From contig CANQAN010000001.1 in assembly GCA_947588965.1 (NCBI GenBank), forward strand, positions 1 through 64,000: a stretch of DNA of 64,000 nucleotides, written 5' to 3'. Below the pieces are notes generated by a model. It worked only from the letters and a program-made list of their open reading frames with translations, was not told the origin of the DNA and made no database searches. Position numbers and translations under genes: made by a program. Each line of letters opens with the position of its first letter. The stretch's first letter is position 1. Below are positions 19,383 to 29,065 of the stretch, piece by piece. The DNA comes from an uncultured Helicobacteraceae bacterium. Its GTDB lineage: Bacteria; Campylobacterota; Campylobacteria; Campylobacterales; Helicobacteraceae.

Positions 19383-20690
19383 CTAAGAATGCATTTCTTT
19401 AACCTGTTTGGGCTGAATCTTTAATTCAAAAACAGCGATTGTTCCACTTTTGTCCGTGCGATTCTGCAGAGAAATGCTTCCCCCAAGCGCATTTGCGGCA
19501 CTTTTTGCTAAAAACAATCCAAGCCCAGCTCCACTCTTATCCCCTGCACGTCTGAAGGGTGCATAAATATCATCCAACTCCGAATCTATCCCACAGCCCT
19601 CATCAATAACGGTTATGCGCAAAAATTCATCTTGTATCTCACTTTTTAAAAAAATGCTTTTCCCATTTGGTGTGAATTTAAAGGCATTCTGCAGGAAATT
19701 TTGCACGATTTGCGTTAGTAAAGTCGGCTTAATTTTAATCTGCAAAGGTTCTGCGTGTAATTGGTAAGAAAAGAACTTGCCTTCCTTTTTGCTTAAGATT
19801 GTGAAATTATCGGCAATGCCCTGCAAGATTTTACCCACATCAACAAGGCTTGACTTTTCAAACTGCGCACTCTCTTGCTGCCCAAGTTCAAGCAATGTCT
19901 TAATGATAGCATTAATGGCATTGATACTTTGGATATTTTCTTTGAGGACATTAATGTAAGTTGCGCAATCGCGATCTTTAATGAGAGTAACTTCGCTTTT
20001 TGTTTTCATTACCGCTAAGGGCGTCTTAAGCTCGTGAGCGATTCCAATAAAAAGCTGTTTTTGTGTCGCAAAATACCCCTTAATTCTCTCTAAAAGATCA
20101 TTGATAGAAAGCACGAGCGGTTGGAATTCTATAGGCAATCTCTCCCCATTTAAAATTTCCAAATCATGTTCTTTGAGATGACTTAATGTCTCTGAAAGAT
20201 TCTGAAGTGGCTTGTAAAGGATATTTGAAAACGCGAGAGCAAAGAGTTGAATCAAAATAAAAGCAAAAAAATCAACAAGCAAAACGCCCTTTAAAAGTGC
20301 ATCTAGGAATTCTACCTCCCTTGTGATGTCTTTTGTGATTTTTAAAATCTTATCTTGTTCATAGGGGGCGATCATTATATACAGCACTTTTTCTTGCACA
20401 CGTTTCTTTATGAAGTGCGCCTTTTGTGTTTTGGATTCCAGCACCTCAACCAAAAGCGTGTCTGTTTGCAGAGGGTTAATGTCTTGAATATAAAATCTTT
20501 GCCCAACCTTATAATCTATATTGTTTTCTGTAATATGCTTGACTTGTCCTGCGAATTTTGATTGGATTTTTCCATAAGTTTTAAAATACAAGTACGCATA
20601 CAGCACAGCGGAAAATATCGCCAAAATGGCGACAAAGGAAATTGTGATTTGTTTTGTATAATCCCCTCTTAAACTCCTTTTGGATAACAA
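19383..20690 (-). CDS. Sensor histidine kinase (CprS-like)
   Basis: A 435-residue membrane kinase. Two membrane segments (about 15-35 and 135-158) flank a periplasmic sensor of about 100 residues. A HAMP-like linker leads to the H box GIAHELKTPLAV with phosphoacceptor His219, an N box (QNAFKFTPNG), and G boxes DEGCGID and GAGLGLFLAKS. The TTG start (20690) overlaps the end of the regulator gene by 22 bases. By position and partner it corresponds to C. jejuni CprS. The ligand is unknown. Confidence 0.88.
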   Translation of the reverse strand: MLSKRSLRGDYTKQITISFVAILAIFSAVLYAYLYFKTYGKIQSKFAGQVKHITENNIDYKVGQRFYIQDINPLQTDTLLVEVLESKTQKAHFIKKRVQEKVLYIMIAPYEQDKILKITKDITREVEFLDALLKGVLLVDFFAFILIQLFALAFSNILYKPLQNLSETLSHLKEHDLEILNGERLPIEFQPLVLSINDLLERIKGYFATQKQLFIGIAHELKTPLAVMKTKSEVTLIKDRDCATYINVLKENIQSINAINAIIKTLLELGQQESAQFEKSSLVDVGKILQGIADNFTILSKKEGKFFSYQLHAEPLQIKIKPTLLTQIVQNFLQNAFKFTPNGKSIFLKSEIQDEFLRITVIDEGCGIDSELDDIYAPFRRAGDKSGAGLGLFLAKSAANALGGSISLQNRTDKSGTIAVFELKIQPKQVKEMHS

Positions 20691-21340
20691 AATCTATATC
20701 CTCTGCGCCTAACAGTCTCAATCGTCGCAATATTGAGCGGTTTGTCCATTTTTTGACGAATCTGATTTATGGCAACTTCAATGACATTTGGCGTTACAAG
20801 CTCGGGCTCTTCCCAAATCGCATCTAAAAGTTGCTCTTTAGAGACAATCTGATCTCTGTGTCGCGCAAGATGTGTGAGTACCTCAAAGGGCTTTCCTTTA
20901 AGTTCAATTTCTTGTCCTCTGTATGTAATTTTCTCTTCATCTGGATTAATGATGAGCTCTTCAATCTCAATCAAATTCGTCCCGCCAAAGCGCAATCGCG
21001 CCTCGATTCTAGCAACCAACACATCAAAATCAAAGGGCTTTGCCAAAAAGTCATCGGCACCCGCCCTCAACGCCTCAACTTCGCTCTCGGCATTATCTCT
21101 AGCAGAGATGATAATGACAGCCGTACGTGGGGACTTGTTTTTGACTTGATTGATAATCTCCAGCCCATTTCCATCGGGCAACATCCAATCTGCAAGTACT
21201 AAATCATAGTTGCGGATGCTGATATAATATTCGCCATCTTTTAGATTTTCCGCAACATCTGTTTGATAATTAAATTCATTCAAGCCTTCCACTATAGTCT
21301 TATGAAGGCTGACTTCGTCCTCAACAATCAATATGCGCAT
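20669..21340 (-). CDS. OmpR-type response regulator, CprR/HsrA family, with intact phospho-acceptor
   Basis: A 223-residue two-domain regulator. The receiver keeps the acidic pocket (Glu7, Asp8), phospho-acceptor Asp51 in LADWMLPDG and Lys101 in AKPFDFD. The C-terminal winged helix (about 125-220) is, as far as I recall, almost the same as H. pylori HP1043/HsrA (EVLTHLARHRDQIVSKEQLL, ETVRRRGYRFCYPK). HsrA lacks the phospho-Asp and has no kinase; this protein has both, like C. jejuni CprR. It is likely essential or cell-envelope related. A TATAAT lies at 21378..21373. Confidence 0.92.
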   Translation of the reverse strand: MRILIVEDEVSLHKTIVEGLNEFNYQTDVAENLKDGEYYISIRNYDLVLADWMLPDGNGLEIINQVKNKSPRTAVIIISARDNAESEVEALRAGADDFLAKPFDFDVLVARIEARLRFGGTNLIEIEELIINPDEEKITYRGQEIELKGKPFEVLTHLARHRDQIVSKEQLLDAIWEEPELVTPNVIEVAINQIRQKMDKPLNIATIETVRRRGYRFCYPKGV

Positions 21341-21372
21341 TATTCTTTCCTTAAGCTGATTTAAATTTAAGA

Positions 21373-21378
21373 ATTATA
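21373..21378 (-). promoter_or_regulatory. -10 box of the two-component operon
   Basis: A perfect TATAAT on the minus strand preceded by GTGC, about 33 bases upstream of the regulator ATG, followed by the ribosome site AAGGA. Confidence 0.55.
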
Positions 21379-21471
21379 GCACAACTTTAACTCTTTTTAA
21401 CAAGTTCAATAAATTATCAAGTGATATTTTTTATAATCCAAAACAACCGCGACATCTATTCTGTGATGTTT

Positions 21472-22415
21472 TCATAAAATTTCACAATACAATGCAGTCT
21501 CTCCACTCACATTGTCATCAATAGGCTTAATCACTCTAAAAGAATAGCCAAGATTCCAAGATTCCAGCATGGGTTTAATGTTAAAAAAATCTTTATAGCT
21601 GTGATACAGGCTAATAAGCATTGCAGGTTTCTGCTCCATAATCGTATTTTGCGCACCTTTTAAAAATTCTTGCTCAAAGCCCTCAATATCAACTTTAATG
21701 AAACCAACTTCTATTTTATGCTCCTCCACAAAAGAATCCAAAGGAATAATCTCCACCTCTTCATAATCCCCATTTGATGGAAGCACGATACTTGAACCAG
21801 CCCCTTGCGTTGAGATCTTCGTCATTTCCCTTTTAGAGCCTAATCCTTTATAAACAGGGATAATCCTCTCTGCTCTGTTGAGTTGAATCGTTTGCAACAT
21901 GGCCTTATAATTAGAATCCACAGCCTCAAAGGCATAGACTTTTTTGTCTGTGTATTCTTGTAAAATGAGCGCGCTATCTCCGATAAAAGCCCCCGCGTCT
22001 ATAATGTCTTTTTGTCGCAATCTCTCTAAATGAAAAATACACCCCCCCCCCGCTGATTCAAGCCAAGATGATACCAAAACACGCTGACAGAAAATTGCGC
22101 AACAGGTAAATAATATCCATCATAATAGGCTAAATTGGGCATGATATGAAAGATATTTGGATAGAATTCCGTTTGGATTCTATGGAGCATATCAATTTCT
22201 TGCGCGTTGAGATTCGTAATGGGTTGTCGTTGAAGTATCGCAGACTTTAATCGTGTCAGCACACGATAAATCGTCTCTATGCTCTCTTTATCTAAATTTT
22301 GCGTTAAAATTATGAGTTTTTCTAAAAAGCTAGAATCCTCTAGCATTTCTTTGACAAAATCACATTGAATCTGCCAATTTGCCACCAAAGAAAAATTATG
22401 CTCCGCATTTTCCAT
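21472..22415 (-). CDS. FkbM-family methyltransferase, phase-variable, currently OFF (frameshift at G10)
   Basis: The gene begins at ATG 22415 (GAGGGG upstream) and codes about 122 residues before a run of 10 G (22051..22042). In the present state the frame then hits TAG at 22028..22026. The rest (22041..21472) is open in the next frame and carries the FkbM domain: DAGAFIGDSALIL (SAM binding) and EVGFIKVDIEGFEQEFLKG. Eleven (or eight) G would join them into a 314-residue protein. FkbM methyltransferases often O-methylate sugars on surface glycans; the exact substrate is unknown. It lies alone between the two-component system and DAHP synthase. Confidence 0.88.
22042..22051 (-). repeat. Poly-G(10) contingency tract in the FkbM gene
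   Basis: Ten G on the coding (minus) strand. G10 is out of frame; G11 or G8 restores the full protein. Tracts of this length in Campylobacter and Helicobacter change at high rate by slipped-strand mispairing. Confidence 0.9.
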
Positions 22416-22463
22416 ACTTCACACCCCTCTCAATTCTTACAAGAATTCCGCAAGAATCCTCAC

Positions 22464-23816
22464 TTAGATTCTGCGATTCCTCAAAACATCGGCAATCAAA
22501 AAAGACAATTCCACAGCTTGAGAGGCATTGAGCCTTGGATCGCATTGTGTATTGTAGTTACATCCCAGATTCTCTTCGGTAATAGCTTGCATTCCACCCA
22601 CACATTCCGTCACATCAGCACCAGTCATTTCTAAATGCACTCCACCTGCGTAAGTTCCGATACTTTTGTGAATCTCAAAAAACGCCTTCACCTCACTCAA
22701 AATAGCATCAAAAGAACGTGTTTTATAGCCACTGCTCGCTTTTCTTGTATTTCCATGCATGGGATCAATGCTCCACACAATCTCCCTCCCCTCTCTTTTA
22801 ATGGATTCTAAGAGTTTGGGTAATCTCTCTTGTATGACTTCTGCACCCATGCGCACAATCAAATTCAAGCGCCCCGCTTCATTGTGAGGATTCAAAATAT
22901 CACAAATCCCTAAAATATCGTCTTTTAATGCATTTGGTCCTATTTTCACTCCAAGCGGATTTTCAACCCCGCGTAAAAATTCCAAATGCGCCCCGTCCAA
23001 ATTGCGCGTCCTCTCACCAATCCAAAGCATATGCGCAGAACATTCATACCACTTATCTGTCAAATGATCTTTGCGCGTCAAAGCCTCTTCGTAATTTAGA
23101 AGCAGGGCTTCATGTGAAGTAAAAAACTCTGTCTCATGGAGTGTGGGCGTGTTTTGCGAAGTGATACCACATGCCTCCATAAACGCTAGGGCTTGAGTGA
23201 TTTTGTCTGCCATCTCTTGAAATCTCTTGCTTTGCGCACTTTCCACAAAGTCAAGATTCCACCTCTGCACTTGACTTAAATCCGCCAAGCCACCTTGTGC
23301 AAAAGCCCGAATGAGATTCAATGTCGCAGCAGATTGGTGATAGGCTTTTAGAATCCTCTTTGGATCGGCTTCCCTTGCTTCTGCGCTAAATTCTGTTCCA
23401 TTGATAATATCTCCACGATAGCTTGGGAGTGTAACGCCATCAATCGTCTCTGTATCACTTGATCGTGGTTTTGCAAATTGTCCAGCCAATCTCCCAACTT
23501 TGACAATCGGACAAGCACCCGCATAAGTCAGCACGATAGCCATTTGCAGAATGACTTTAAACAGATCGCGGATTTTTACGGCATTGAAATCCGCAAAACT
23601 CTCCGCGCAATCGCCACCTTGTAGTAAAAATGCCTCTCCCCTTGAGACTTTGGCTAAATGCTGTTTTAATGTCCTTATCTCTCCAGCAAACACCAATGGC
23701 GGATATTTACTAAGCTCTTCTTCTATGTCGTTTAAAGCCTTTAAATCCTTGTAAATTGGCTGTTGCAAGGCAACTTTTTCGCGCCAACTCTTGAGATTCC
23801 AATTTTTTGTTTGCAT
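22464..23816 (-). CDS. Class II 3-deoxy-7-phosphoheptulonate (DAHP) synthase
   Basis: A 450-residue plant-type (class II) enzyme condensing PEP and erythrose-4-phosphate, the first step of the shikimate pathway. Markers: [11 protein letters not shown] (metal-binding Cys), [44 protein letters not shown] and GGVHLEMTG. The length is typical. It ends 48 bases before the FkbM gene and may share its transcript. Confidence 0.96.
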   Translation of the reverse strand: MQTKNWNLKSWREKVALQQPIYKDLKALNDIEEELSKYPPLVFAGEIRTLKQHLAKVSRGEAFLLQGGDCAESFADFNAVKIRDLFKVILQMAIVLTYAGACPIVKVGRLAGQFAKPRSSDTETIDGVTLPSYRGDIINGTEFSAEAREADPKRILKAYHQSAATLNLIRAFAQGGLADLSQVQRWNLDFVESAQSKRFQEMADKITQALAFMEACGITSQNTPTLHETEFFTSHEALLLNYEEALTRKDHLTDKWYECSAHMLWIGERTRNLDGAHLEFLRGVENPLGVKIGPNALKDDILGICDILNPHNEAGRLNLIVRMGAEVIQERLPKLLESIKREGREIVWSIDPMHGNTRKASSGYKTRSFDAILSEVKAFFEIHKSIGTYAGGVHLEMTGADVTECVGGMQAITEENLGCNYNTQCDPRLNASQAVELSFLIADVLRNRRI

Positions 23817-23897
23817 TAAAAATCCTAAGTCTTAAAATAAATGAGAAATTTTATCCTATAAAAAATAAAACACTCTTTAGTTTAAGACTTTATGGCG

Positions 23898-25181
23898 TTA
23901 CTTTCCTAAATAAACTTGTCTTGGCCTTGTGATTCTTGCATAGGGATTCCTAATATGCTCAATCACTTGTGCACACCAGCCGGGCATCCTCCCAATCACA
24001 AACATCGGTGTAAATAGTGGCACAGGAATCTTAAGGGCTGTCAAGATGATTCCGCTGTAAAAATCCACATTAGGATATAAGTTTCTTTCTTTAAAGTAAT
24101 CATCACTCAATGCGACCTCTTCTAGTTTCTCTGCGATTTCACTCAAACGCGCATTCATTTTAATGCCTTTCTTATTGAGCTCATCTTTTAAAGATTTAAT
24201 CGCCTTTGCACGTGGATCGTAACTCTTATACACACGATGCCCAAAGCCCATTAATCTGAAAGGATCGTTTTTGTCCTTTGCCTTAGCGACAAATTTATCA
24301 ACATTATTCACATCGCCGATTTGATCAAGCTGTACGAGGACTTTTTCGTTTGCCCCTCCGTGTGCAGGACCCCAAAGAGCATTGATCCCCGCAGAGATTG
24401 CTGCATAGGGATGGACACCTGTGGATGCAACATTGCGCACCGTTGTTGTAGAGGCATTTTGACCGTGATCGGCATGGAGTATGAATATCTTATCCAACGC
24501 TTCCACCTCTAAAGGCGTGATTTCATCCTCTCCTTTAAGCGTATGCTTAAGTTTTCCTCCGGGATAAGCGCGCAACATATAGAGAAAATTCTCAACATAC
24601 CCACGACTGATATCGGGATAAATAAAGGGCGCACCAATGGAATTGCGATAAGAAAAGGCAACGAGCGTTGTGATTTTGGCAATAATGCGACGCGCCATCA
24701 CCTGATAGTCGTTATCCTCTTTCATTGCATTGTGATCAAAATGGAATGTAGAGAGTGCCGCAACTGCCGAGCTAAGATTCGCCATAGGATGCCCACCATC
24801 GGGGAAAGCGTTAAAAATATTCACCAATCCCTCATGCAAAAAGCTTCTGTGTCGCAATTCAAGATCAAATTCTTTGGATTCTGCCGCGTCTTTTGGTGCC
24901 TCACCTGTAATGAGCAATTTTATAACATCTGTAAAATGATACTTCTCAACAATCTCTTCGATTGGAATTCCGCGATAGAGCAATTTTCCATTTTTGCCAT
25001 CAACATAGCTGATTGTGGATTCACAACCCGCTGTTGAACCATAACCAGGATCATAAGAAAAAATATTGGCACGTTCAAATAATTTACTAAAATCTACTGC
25101 CTTTGGTCCTCTTGTACAATCAATCAAGTCAAAGTCAAACTTCTCGCCCGTTTCGTTATTAATCAGCGTTACAGTTCCCAT
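23898..25181 (-). CDS. gltA: Citrate synthase
   Basis: A 427-residue type II (hexameric) citrate synthase making citrate from acetyl-CoA and oxaloacetate. Catalytic regions are [27 protein letters not shown] and a downstream Asp in [10 protein letters not shown] chose ATG 25181 (MGTVTLINN) because AAAGGAG lies just upstream; an ATG 45 bases earlier adds a stretch with no counterpart in Helicobacter enzymes as I recall them. A TACAAT -10 is at 25220..25215. Confidence 0.96.
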   Translation of the reverse strand: MGTVTLINNETGEKFDFDLIDCTRGPKAVDFSKLFERANIFSYDPGYGSTAGCESTISYVDGKNGKLLYRGIPIEEIVEKYHFTDVIKLLITGEAPKDAAESKEFDLELRHRSFLHEGLVNIFNAFPDGGHPMANLSSAVAALSTFHFDHNAMKEDNDYQVMARRIIAKITTLVAFSYRNSIGAPFIYPDISRGYVENFLYMLRAYPGGKLKHTLKGEDEITPLEVEALDKIFILHADHGQNASTTTVRNVASTGVHPYAAISAGINALWGPAHGGANEKVLVQLDQIGDVNNVDKFVAKAKDKNDPFRLMGFGHRVYKSYDPRAKAIKSLKDELNKKGIKMNARLSEIAEKLEEVALSDDYFKERNLYPNVDFYSGIILTALKIPVPLFTPMFVIGRMPGWCAQVIEHIRNPYARITRPRQVYLGK

Positions 25182-25214
25182 TGTTTCAACTCCTTTATTC
25201 TTAGGTTTGGAATT

Positions 25215-25220
25215 ATTGTA
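25215..25220 (-). promoter_or_regulatory. Candidate -10 box for gltA
   Basis: TACAAT on the minus strand, about 34 bases upstream of the preferred gltA start, in an AT-rich context. Confidence 0.45.
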
Positions 25221-25302
25221 ACACACACTTTAGCAATCAATTAAAAAAAATTTGATTTTTTTGTGTAATTTTTGCATTCTTGCACTTTTTTACACATGCC
25301 AC

Positions 25303-25860
25303 TTAATGATAAATCACATCAGTCTCACTGCTTGGCGCAAAATCAAAAAGCTTTGGATCGATGTTTTGATTGAGAGTGATATTTGTAAAAGCAATTTCCA
25401 CGTGATTATCCAACCCATCAATAAATGAAATCCCCTTTAAGATTCCATTTTCAAATTCCAAATCATACTTTTGTCCGCCCACATCTGCCTCGTAATGATT
25501 CTTTGAAATTTCTTTGGCATTTTTAATGAGGCTTAGCAAGTCCATATTTTCCTTGAATCTCGTAATAATGGCTTGCTTTAATTTTGGCTCATAGATGACC
25601 ATGAGATAATGGTTGATATAAATTTCTTTTGGAATCGGCTCTGTGTAAATCCATAACACATTAAAAGGAGCAAGAGCTTTGATTGTCCCCTTGTAGTAAA
25701 TTTGGTTCTTTTCTCCATTTTCTCCACTCTCCGCAGAGCGCAGAGTCTGTGTAAAATCCGCGCTAAAGGTCTGAATGTCTTTCTTTATCTCCGCATAAGC
25801 AAACCCAACAAACACGAGAATCCCGCACACAATCTTTAAAAACAATGCTAAAACAGACAT
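25303..25860 (-). CDS. lolA: Outer-membrane lipoprotein carrier protein LolA
   Basis: A periplasmic chaperone that shuttles lipoproteins from LolCDE to the outer membrane. It has a signal peptide (about residues 1-23 from ATG 25860) followed by IQTFSADFTQTL, a typical LolA opening, and a beta-rich body with YYKGTIKALAPFNVLWIY. The start is chosen at ATG 25860 (GGGAG seven bases upstream), giving 185 residues; ATG 25866 is also possible, and the open frame to 25920 adds a non-signal-like stretch. It lies downstream of gabD on the same strand. Confidence 0.88.
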   Translation of the reverse strand: MSVLALFLKIVCGILVFVGFAYAEIKKDIQTFSADFTQTLRSAESGENGEKNQIYYKGTIKALAPFNVLWIYTEPIPKEIYINHYLMVIYEPKLKQAIITRFKENMDLLSLIKNAKEISKNHYEADVGGQKYDLEFENGILKGISFIDGLDNHVEIAFTNITLNQNIDPKLFDFAPSSETDVIYH

Positions 25861-25942
25861 AACCATTCTCCCATCACAATCAGAATTCTCGGCATTGTAG
25901 CATGAGGTCATTTTGCCCACTCTTTCGTTAGATGGGCAGTTT

Positions 25943-27364
25943 TTACTTCAAATTCAAACACAAATATTTAATCTCCATATATTCCTCAATCCCATACTTA
26001 GAACCCTCTCTGCCCAAACCGCTCAATTTGACGCCACCAAAGGGTGCCACTTCATTGGAAATCAACCCCGTATTAATCCCAACCATTCCATATTCTAGGG
26101 CTTCTGCCACGCGCCATTGTTTTTTGTAATCCTGTGTGAATAAATAAGCAGCAAGCCCAAATTCTGTATCATTAGACAACCTGATTACCTCTTCTTCTGT
26201 ATTGAAGCAAAAAATTGGCGCTAAGGGTCCAAATGTCTCTTCTCTTGCAACCAACATATTAGGGGTTACATCACACAAAAGAGTTGGCTCAAAATACGTT
26301 CCCCCCAAAGCATGAGTTTTTCCTCCACATAAGAGTCGTGCCCCATGCTTTAGGGCATCTTCAATATGCTCTTTGACTTTTAAAACTGCTGCTTGATTGA
26401 TAAGTGGTCCTTGATTGACACCTTGTTCAAGCCCATTGCCCACGCGCAGAGTTTGAATCTTTTGTCTCAAGGCTTCAACCAGACGTTCATAGATTCCACT
26501 TTGCACATAAATGCGATTTGCACAAACGCAGGTTTGCCCGCTATTGCGGAATTTAGAAGCCATAATCCCCTCTAGTGCCTCCTCTAAATCCGCATCATCA
26601 AAGACAATCAAAGGGGCGTTTCCGCCAAGTTCCATGCTCAGCTTTTTAATTGTCGGAGCGCATTTTTGATAGAGCAAAGATCCAACTTGTGTAGAACCCG
26701 TAAAACTCAACTTCCGAATCTCTTGACTCTTACACAAAACATCGCTAATGAGATTGGAATCCCCATTAATAACGACAAAAACACCTTCAGGGATTCCAGC
26801 CTCTTTAGCTAATATCTCTAGCGCATACGCACTAAGGGGTGTTTGTGAAGCGGATTTGACAATGATTGCACAGCCACTTGCAAGAGCGGGAGCAATCTTG
26901 CGTGCAATCATCGCAGAGGGAAAGTTCCACGGAGTGATGGCAGCACAAACACCAATGGGCTGTTTTATAGTGAGAATCCTTTGCCCATGCGCCTTTGGTT
27001 CTATAATATCGCCACACACAGCTCTTGCTTCTGCTGCAAACCACTTAATAAAAGATGCCGCATACAGAATCTCTCCCTTTGCCTCTGCAAGAGGTTTGCC
27101 CTGCTCTTTTGTCATAATCTCCGCTAGAGAAGTTTGATTTTCCACCATGAGCTGATAGAAGCGCATAAGCTTATCACTTCTCTCCTCTGCTAAGGTTTGC
27201 GACCACTGCTTTTGTGTGCACACGGCCTGTTGAATCACATTTTGTAACTCACTCTCTCCCGTCTTTTTGACATAGGCTAGAATCTCATTCGTCGCGGGAT
27301 TCCTCACTTCTAATGCATTCTCTATTTTGTCTTTTGAAATATCTTTGTGCGCAAACAAATCCAT
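25943..27364 (-). CDS. gabD: NAD(P)-dependent succinate-semialdehyde dehydrogenase family
   Basis: A 473-residue aldehyde dehydrogenase. Markers: TPWNFPSAMIARKIAPAL (cofactor), FTGSTQVGSLL, general-base Glu in LELGGNAPLIVF, nucleophile Cys in SGQTCVCANR, and EETFGPLAPIF. It is closest in pattern to GabD-type succinate-semialdehyde dehydrogenases (KEQGKPLAEAKGE, GREGSKYGIEEYMEIKY at the C-terminus). No GABA transaminase gene is next to it, so the in vivo aldehyde is uncertain. GGGAGA precedes the ATG. Confidence 0.87.
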   Translation of the reverse strand: MDLFAHKDISKDKIENALEVRNPATNEILAYVKKTGESELQNVIQQAVCTQKQWSQTLAEERSDKLMRFYQLMVENQTSLAEIMTKEQGKPLAEAKGEILYAASFIKWFAAEARAVCGDIIEPKAHGQRILTIKQPIGVCAAITPWNFPSAMIARKIAPALASGCAIIVKSASQTPLSAYALEILAKEAGIPEGVFVVINGDSNLISDVLCKSQEIRKLSFTGSTQVGSLLYQKCAPTIKKLSMELGGNAPLIVFDDADLEEALEGIMASKFRNSGQTCVCANRIYVQSGIYERLVEALRQKIQTLRVGNGLEQGVNQGPLINQAAVLKVKEHIEDALKHGARLLCGGKTHALGGTYFEPTLLCDVTPNMLVAREETFGPLAPIFCFNTEEEVIRLSNDTEFGLAAYLFTQDYKKQWRVAEALEYGMVGINTGLISNEVAPFGGVKLSGLGREGSKYGIEEYMEIKYLCLNLK

Positions 27365-27452
27365 GCTTTTCTCCCTATAAAAATTCCAAGAATCATATTA
27401 TTTTTCACATTACTTTTGCATTAACCCTTTCTTAATTTTAAAGTTTTTTGAC

Positions 27453-27458
27453 TACAAT
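27453..27458 (+). promoter_or_regulatory. Candidate -10 box for the M48 lipoprotein gene
   Basis: TACAAT preceded by TTTTTTGAC, 28 bases before the ATG at 27486. Confidence 0.45.
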
Positions 27459-27485
27459 TAAGGAAAACAGAATTTAGGAAATCGT

Positions 27486-28238
27486 ATGCAAAAGCCCTCT
27501 TTGAAGTTTATCATTCCTATCATTCTTGCCTTCTTTTTAAATGCTTGTACTTCCACGCTCTACACAGATCGATCACAAATTATGCTTCTTGATGCACAGC
27601 AAGAAATTGCACTTGGAGAGCAAAACGCAAAACAGATTTTAAAAAATGCAAAAATCAGTAATGACAATGTGCTCATTCAGATGATTCAACGCGTGGGAAG
27701 CAGAATCGCCAAAGGCGCCGATCGCCCCGATTTTCAATGGGAATTCTATCTGTTAGAATCCCCACAAATCAATGCCTTTTGTCTGCCCGGAGGGAAAGTC
27801 TTTGTCTATACGGGACTTATGCAAATCATTGCAAACGATGACGAACTTGCCGTCGTCCTCTCTCACGAGATTGCTCACGCGATTCTAAGGCATGGTGCGG
27901 AACGTTTGAGTATGCAACAACTCCAGCAAATTGGCGGAAGCTTCTTAGGAATGATTGTCAATGCCACAGCACCGGGATATGATGGACTTTTTAGTCAAGC
28001 TTACAATCTTGGTAGCAACGTGGGTGTTATGCTTCCCTTTAGTCGCTCTCATGAGCTAGAGGCCGATGAAGTCGGAATCATTTTAATGCAAAAGGCAGGT
28101 TACAATCCACGAGCCGCGCTGACCTTTTGGGAAAAAATGACACAGAGTAGCAAAAGCAACTCCACAGACTTTTTCTCCACGCATCCTAGCGATTCAAAGC
28201 GCATTGAAGCCCTCCAAAAAATCTTAGAAAATCCCTAG
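27486..28238 (+). CDS. M48 family zinc metalloprotease lipoprotein (LoiP/BepA-like)
   Basis: A 250-residue protein with a lipoprotein signal ending LNAC (Cys21) and an M48 domain. The zinc motif is SHEIAHAILRHG, with the third ligand in ELEADEVGI. It lacks the TPR region of BepA, so it is LoiP-like. It probably degrades misfolded outer-membrane proteins in the periplasm. Its end overlaps the purU stop on the other strand by four bases, leaving no room for a separate terminator. Confidence 0.88.
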   Translation: MQKPSLKFIIPIILAFFLNACTSTLYTDRSQIMLLDAQQEIALGEQNAKQILKNAKISNDNVLIQMIQRVGSRIAKGADRPDFQWEFYLLESPQINAFCLPGGKVFVYTGLMQIIANDDELAVVLSHEIAHAILRHGAERLSMQQLQQIGGSFLGMIVNATAPGYDGLFSQAYNLGSNVGVMLPFSRSHELEADEVGIILMQKAGYNPRAALTFWEKMTQSSKSNSTDFFSTHPSDSKRIEALQKILENP

Positions 28239-29065
28239 AATACGATAGTCTTGTTATTGTAAATAAAAATCCTCTCTTCTAGAGCGAGATTCAAAGCCTT
28301 TGCAAGTACGATTTTTTCCACATCGCGGCCACTTTTTTGCATGTCTTTCCAATCCATTGTGTGATTGATTTTTGTGATATCTTGACAGATAATGGGACCC
28401 TCATCAAGTGCATTATTCACAAAATGTGCAGTGGCACCGATAATCTTCACGCCCCTCTCATAGGCTTGCTTATAGGGATTCGCACCGACAAATGCAGGGA
28501 GGAAGCTGTGGTGAATGTTAATGATTCTGCCTTCAAATCTCTCCACAAAATCCGCACTAAGAATCCGCATATACTTTGCAAGTACCATATAATCAAAATT
28601 AAGCCCATCTAAAACCTCTAAAATCTCCCTCTCATGTTCCTCTCTTGTGCGATTCTCGCTTGTGATACACACAAAAGGTAGTTTGAATTTCTCACACAGC
28701 GGCTTTAGAATCTCATAATTAGAAATGACTGCCATAATGTCTGCATTCAACTCCCCGCTATCATAGCGAATTAGCAAATCCCCAAGGCAATGATTTTCCT
28801 TAGTGCATAAAATGACAATTTTCTTACGCTTATATTCTGAAATCTCTACTTTTGCATCATTAGATAATCCACCAGAGATTCTGCGCCTCAACTCCAAAAA
28901 GTCGCATTCTCCCTCTATTTCAGAACGCATAAAAAACAGATTGCTCTCCTTATCAACAAACTCATCATTTCTCAAAATATTGAGATTCAGCTCAAAAATA
29001 CTGCGCGTAATCTCTGCAATCAAGCCCTTTTTGTCAGGCGTTTGAATCTTTAGTACAATCCTCAT
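28235..29065 (-). CDS. purU: Formyltetrahydrofolate deformylase (PurU)
   Basis: A 276-residue enzyme hydrolysing 10-formyl-THF to formate and THF. An N-terminal ACT domain (IQTPDKKGLIAEITR) is followed by the formyltransferase fold with the active-site motif INIHHSFLPAFVGANPY and ATAHFVNNALDEGPII. The start overlaps the sppA stop (ATGA). It balances one-carbon pools with FolD, and the formate released could feed the periplasmic Fdh. Confidence 0.94.
   Translation of the reverse strand: MRIVLKIQTPDKKGLIAEITRSIFELNLNILRNDEFVDKESNLFFMRSEIEGECDFLELRRRISGGLSNDAKVEISEYKRKKIVILCTKENHCLGDLLIRYDSGELNADIMAVISNYEILKPLCEKFKLPFVCITSENRTREEHEREILEVLDGLNFDYMVLAKYMRILSADFVERFEGRIINIHHSFLPAFVGANPYKQAYERGVKIIGATAHFVNNALDEGPIICQDITKINHTMDWKDMQKSGRDVEKIVLAKALNLALEERIFIYNNKTIVF

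Noticed and set aside
25918-25943. Hairpin TGCCCA...TGGGCA between gabD and lolA as a terminator
   Set aside because: The T run follows only on the plus strand, where no gene ends; on the minus strand no T run follows and lolA lies just beyond.
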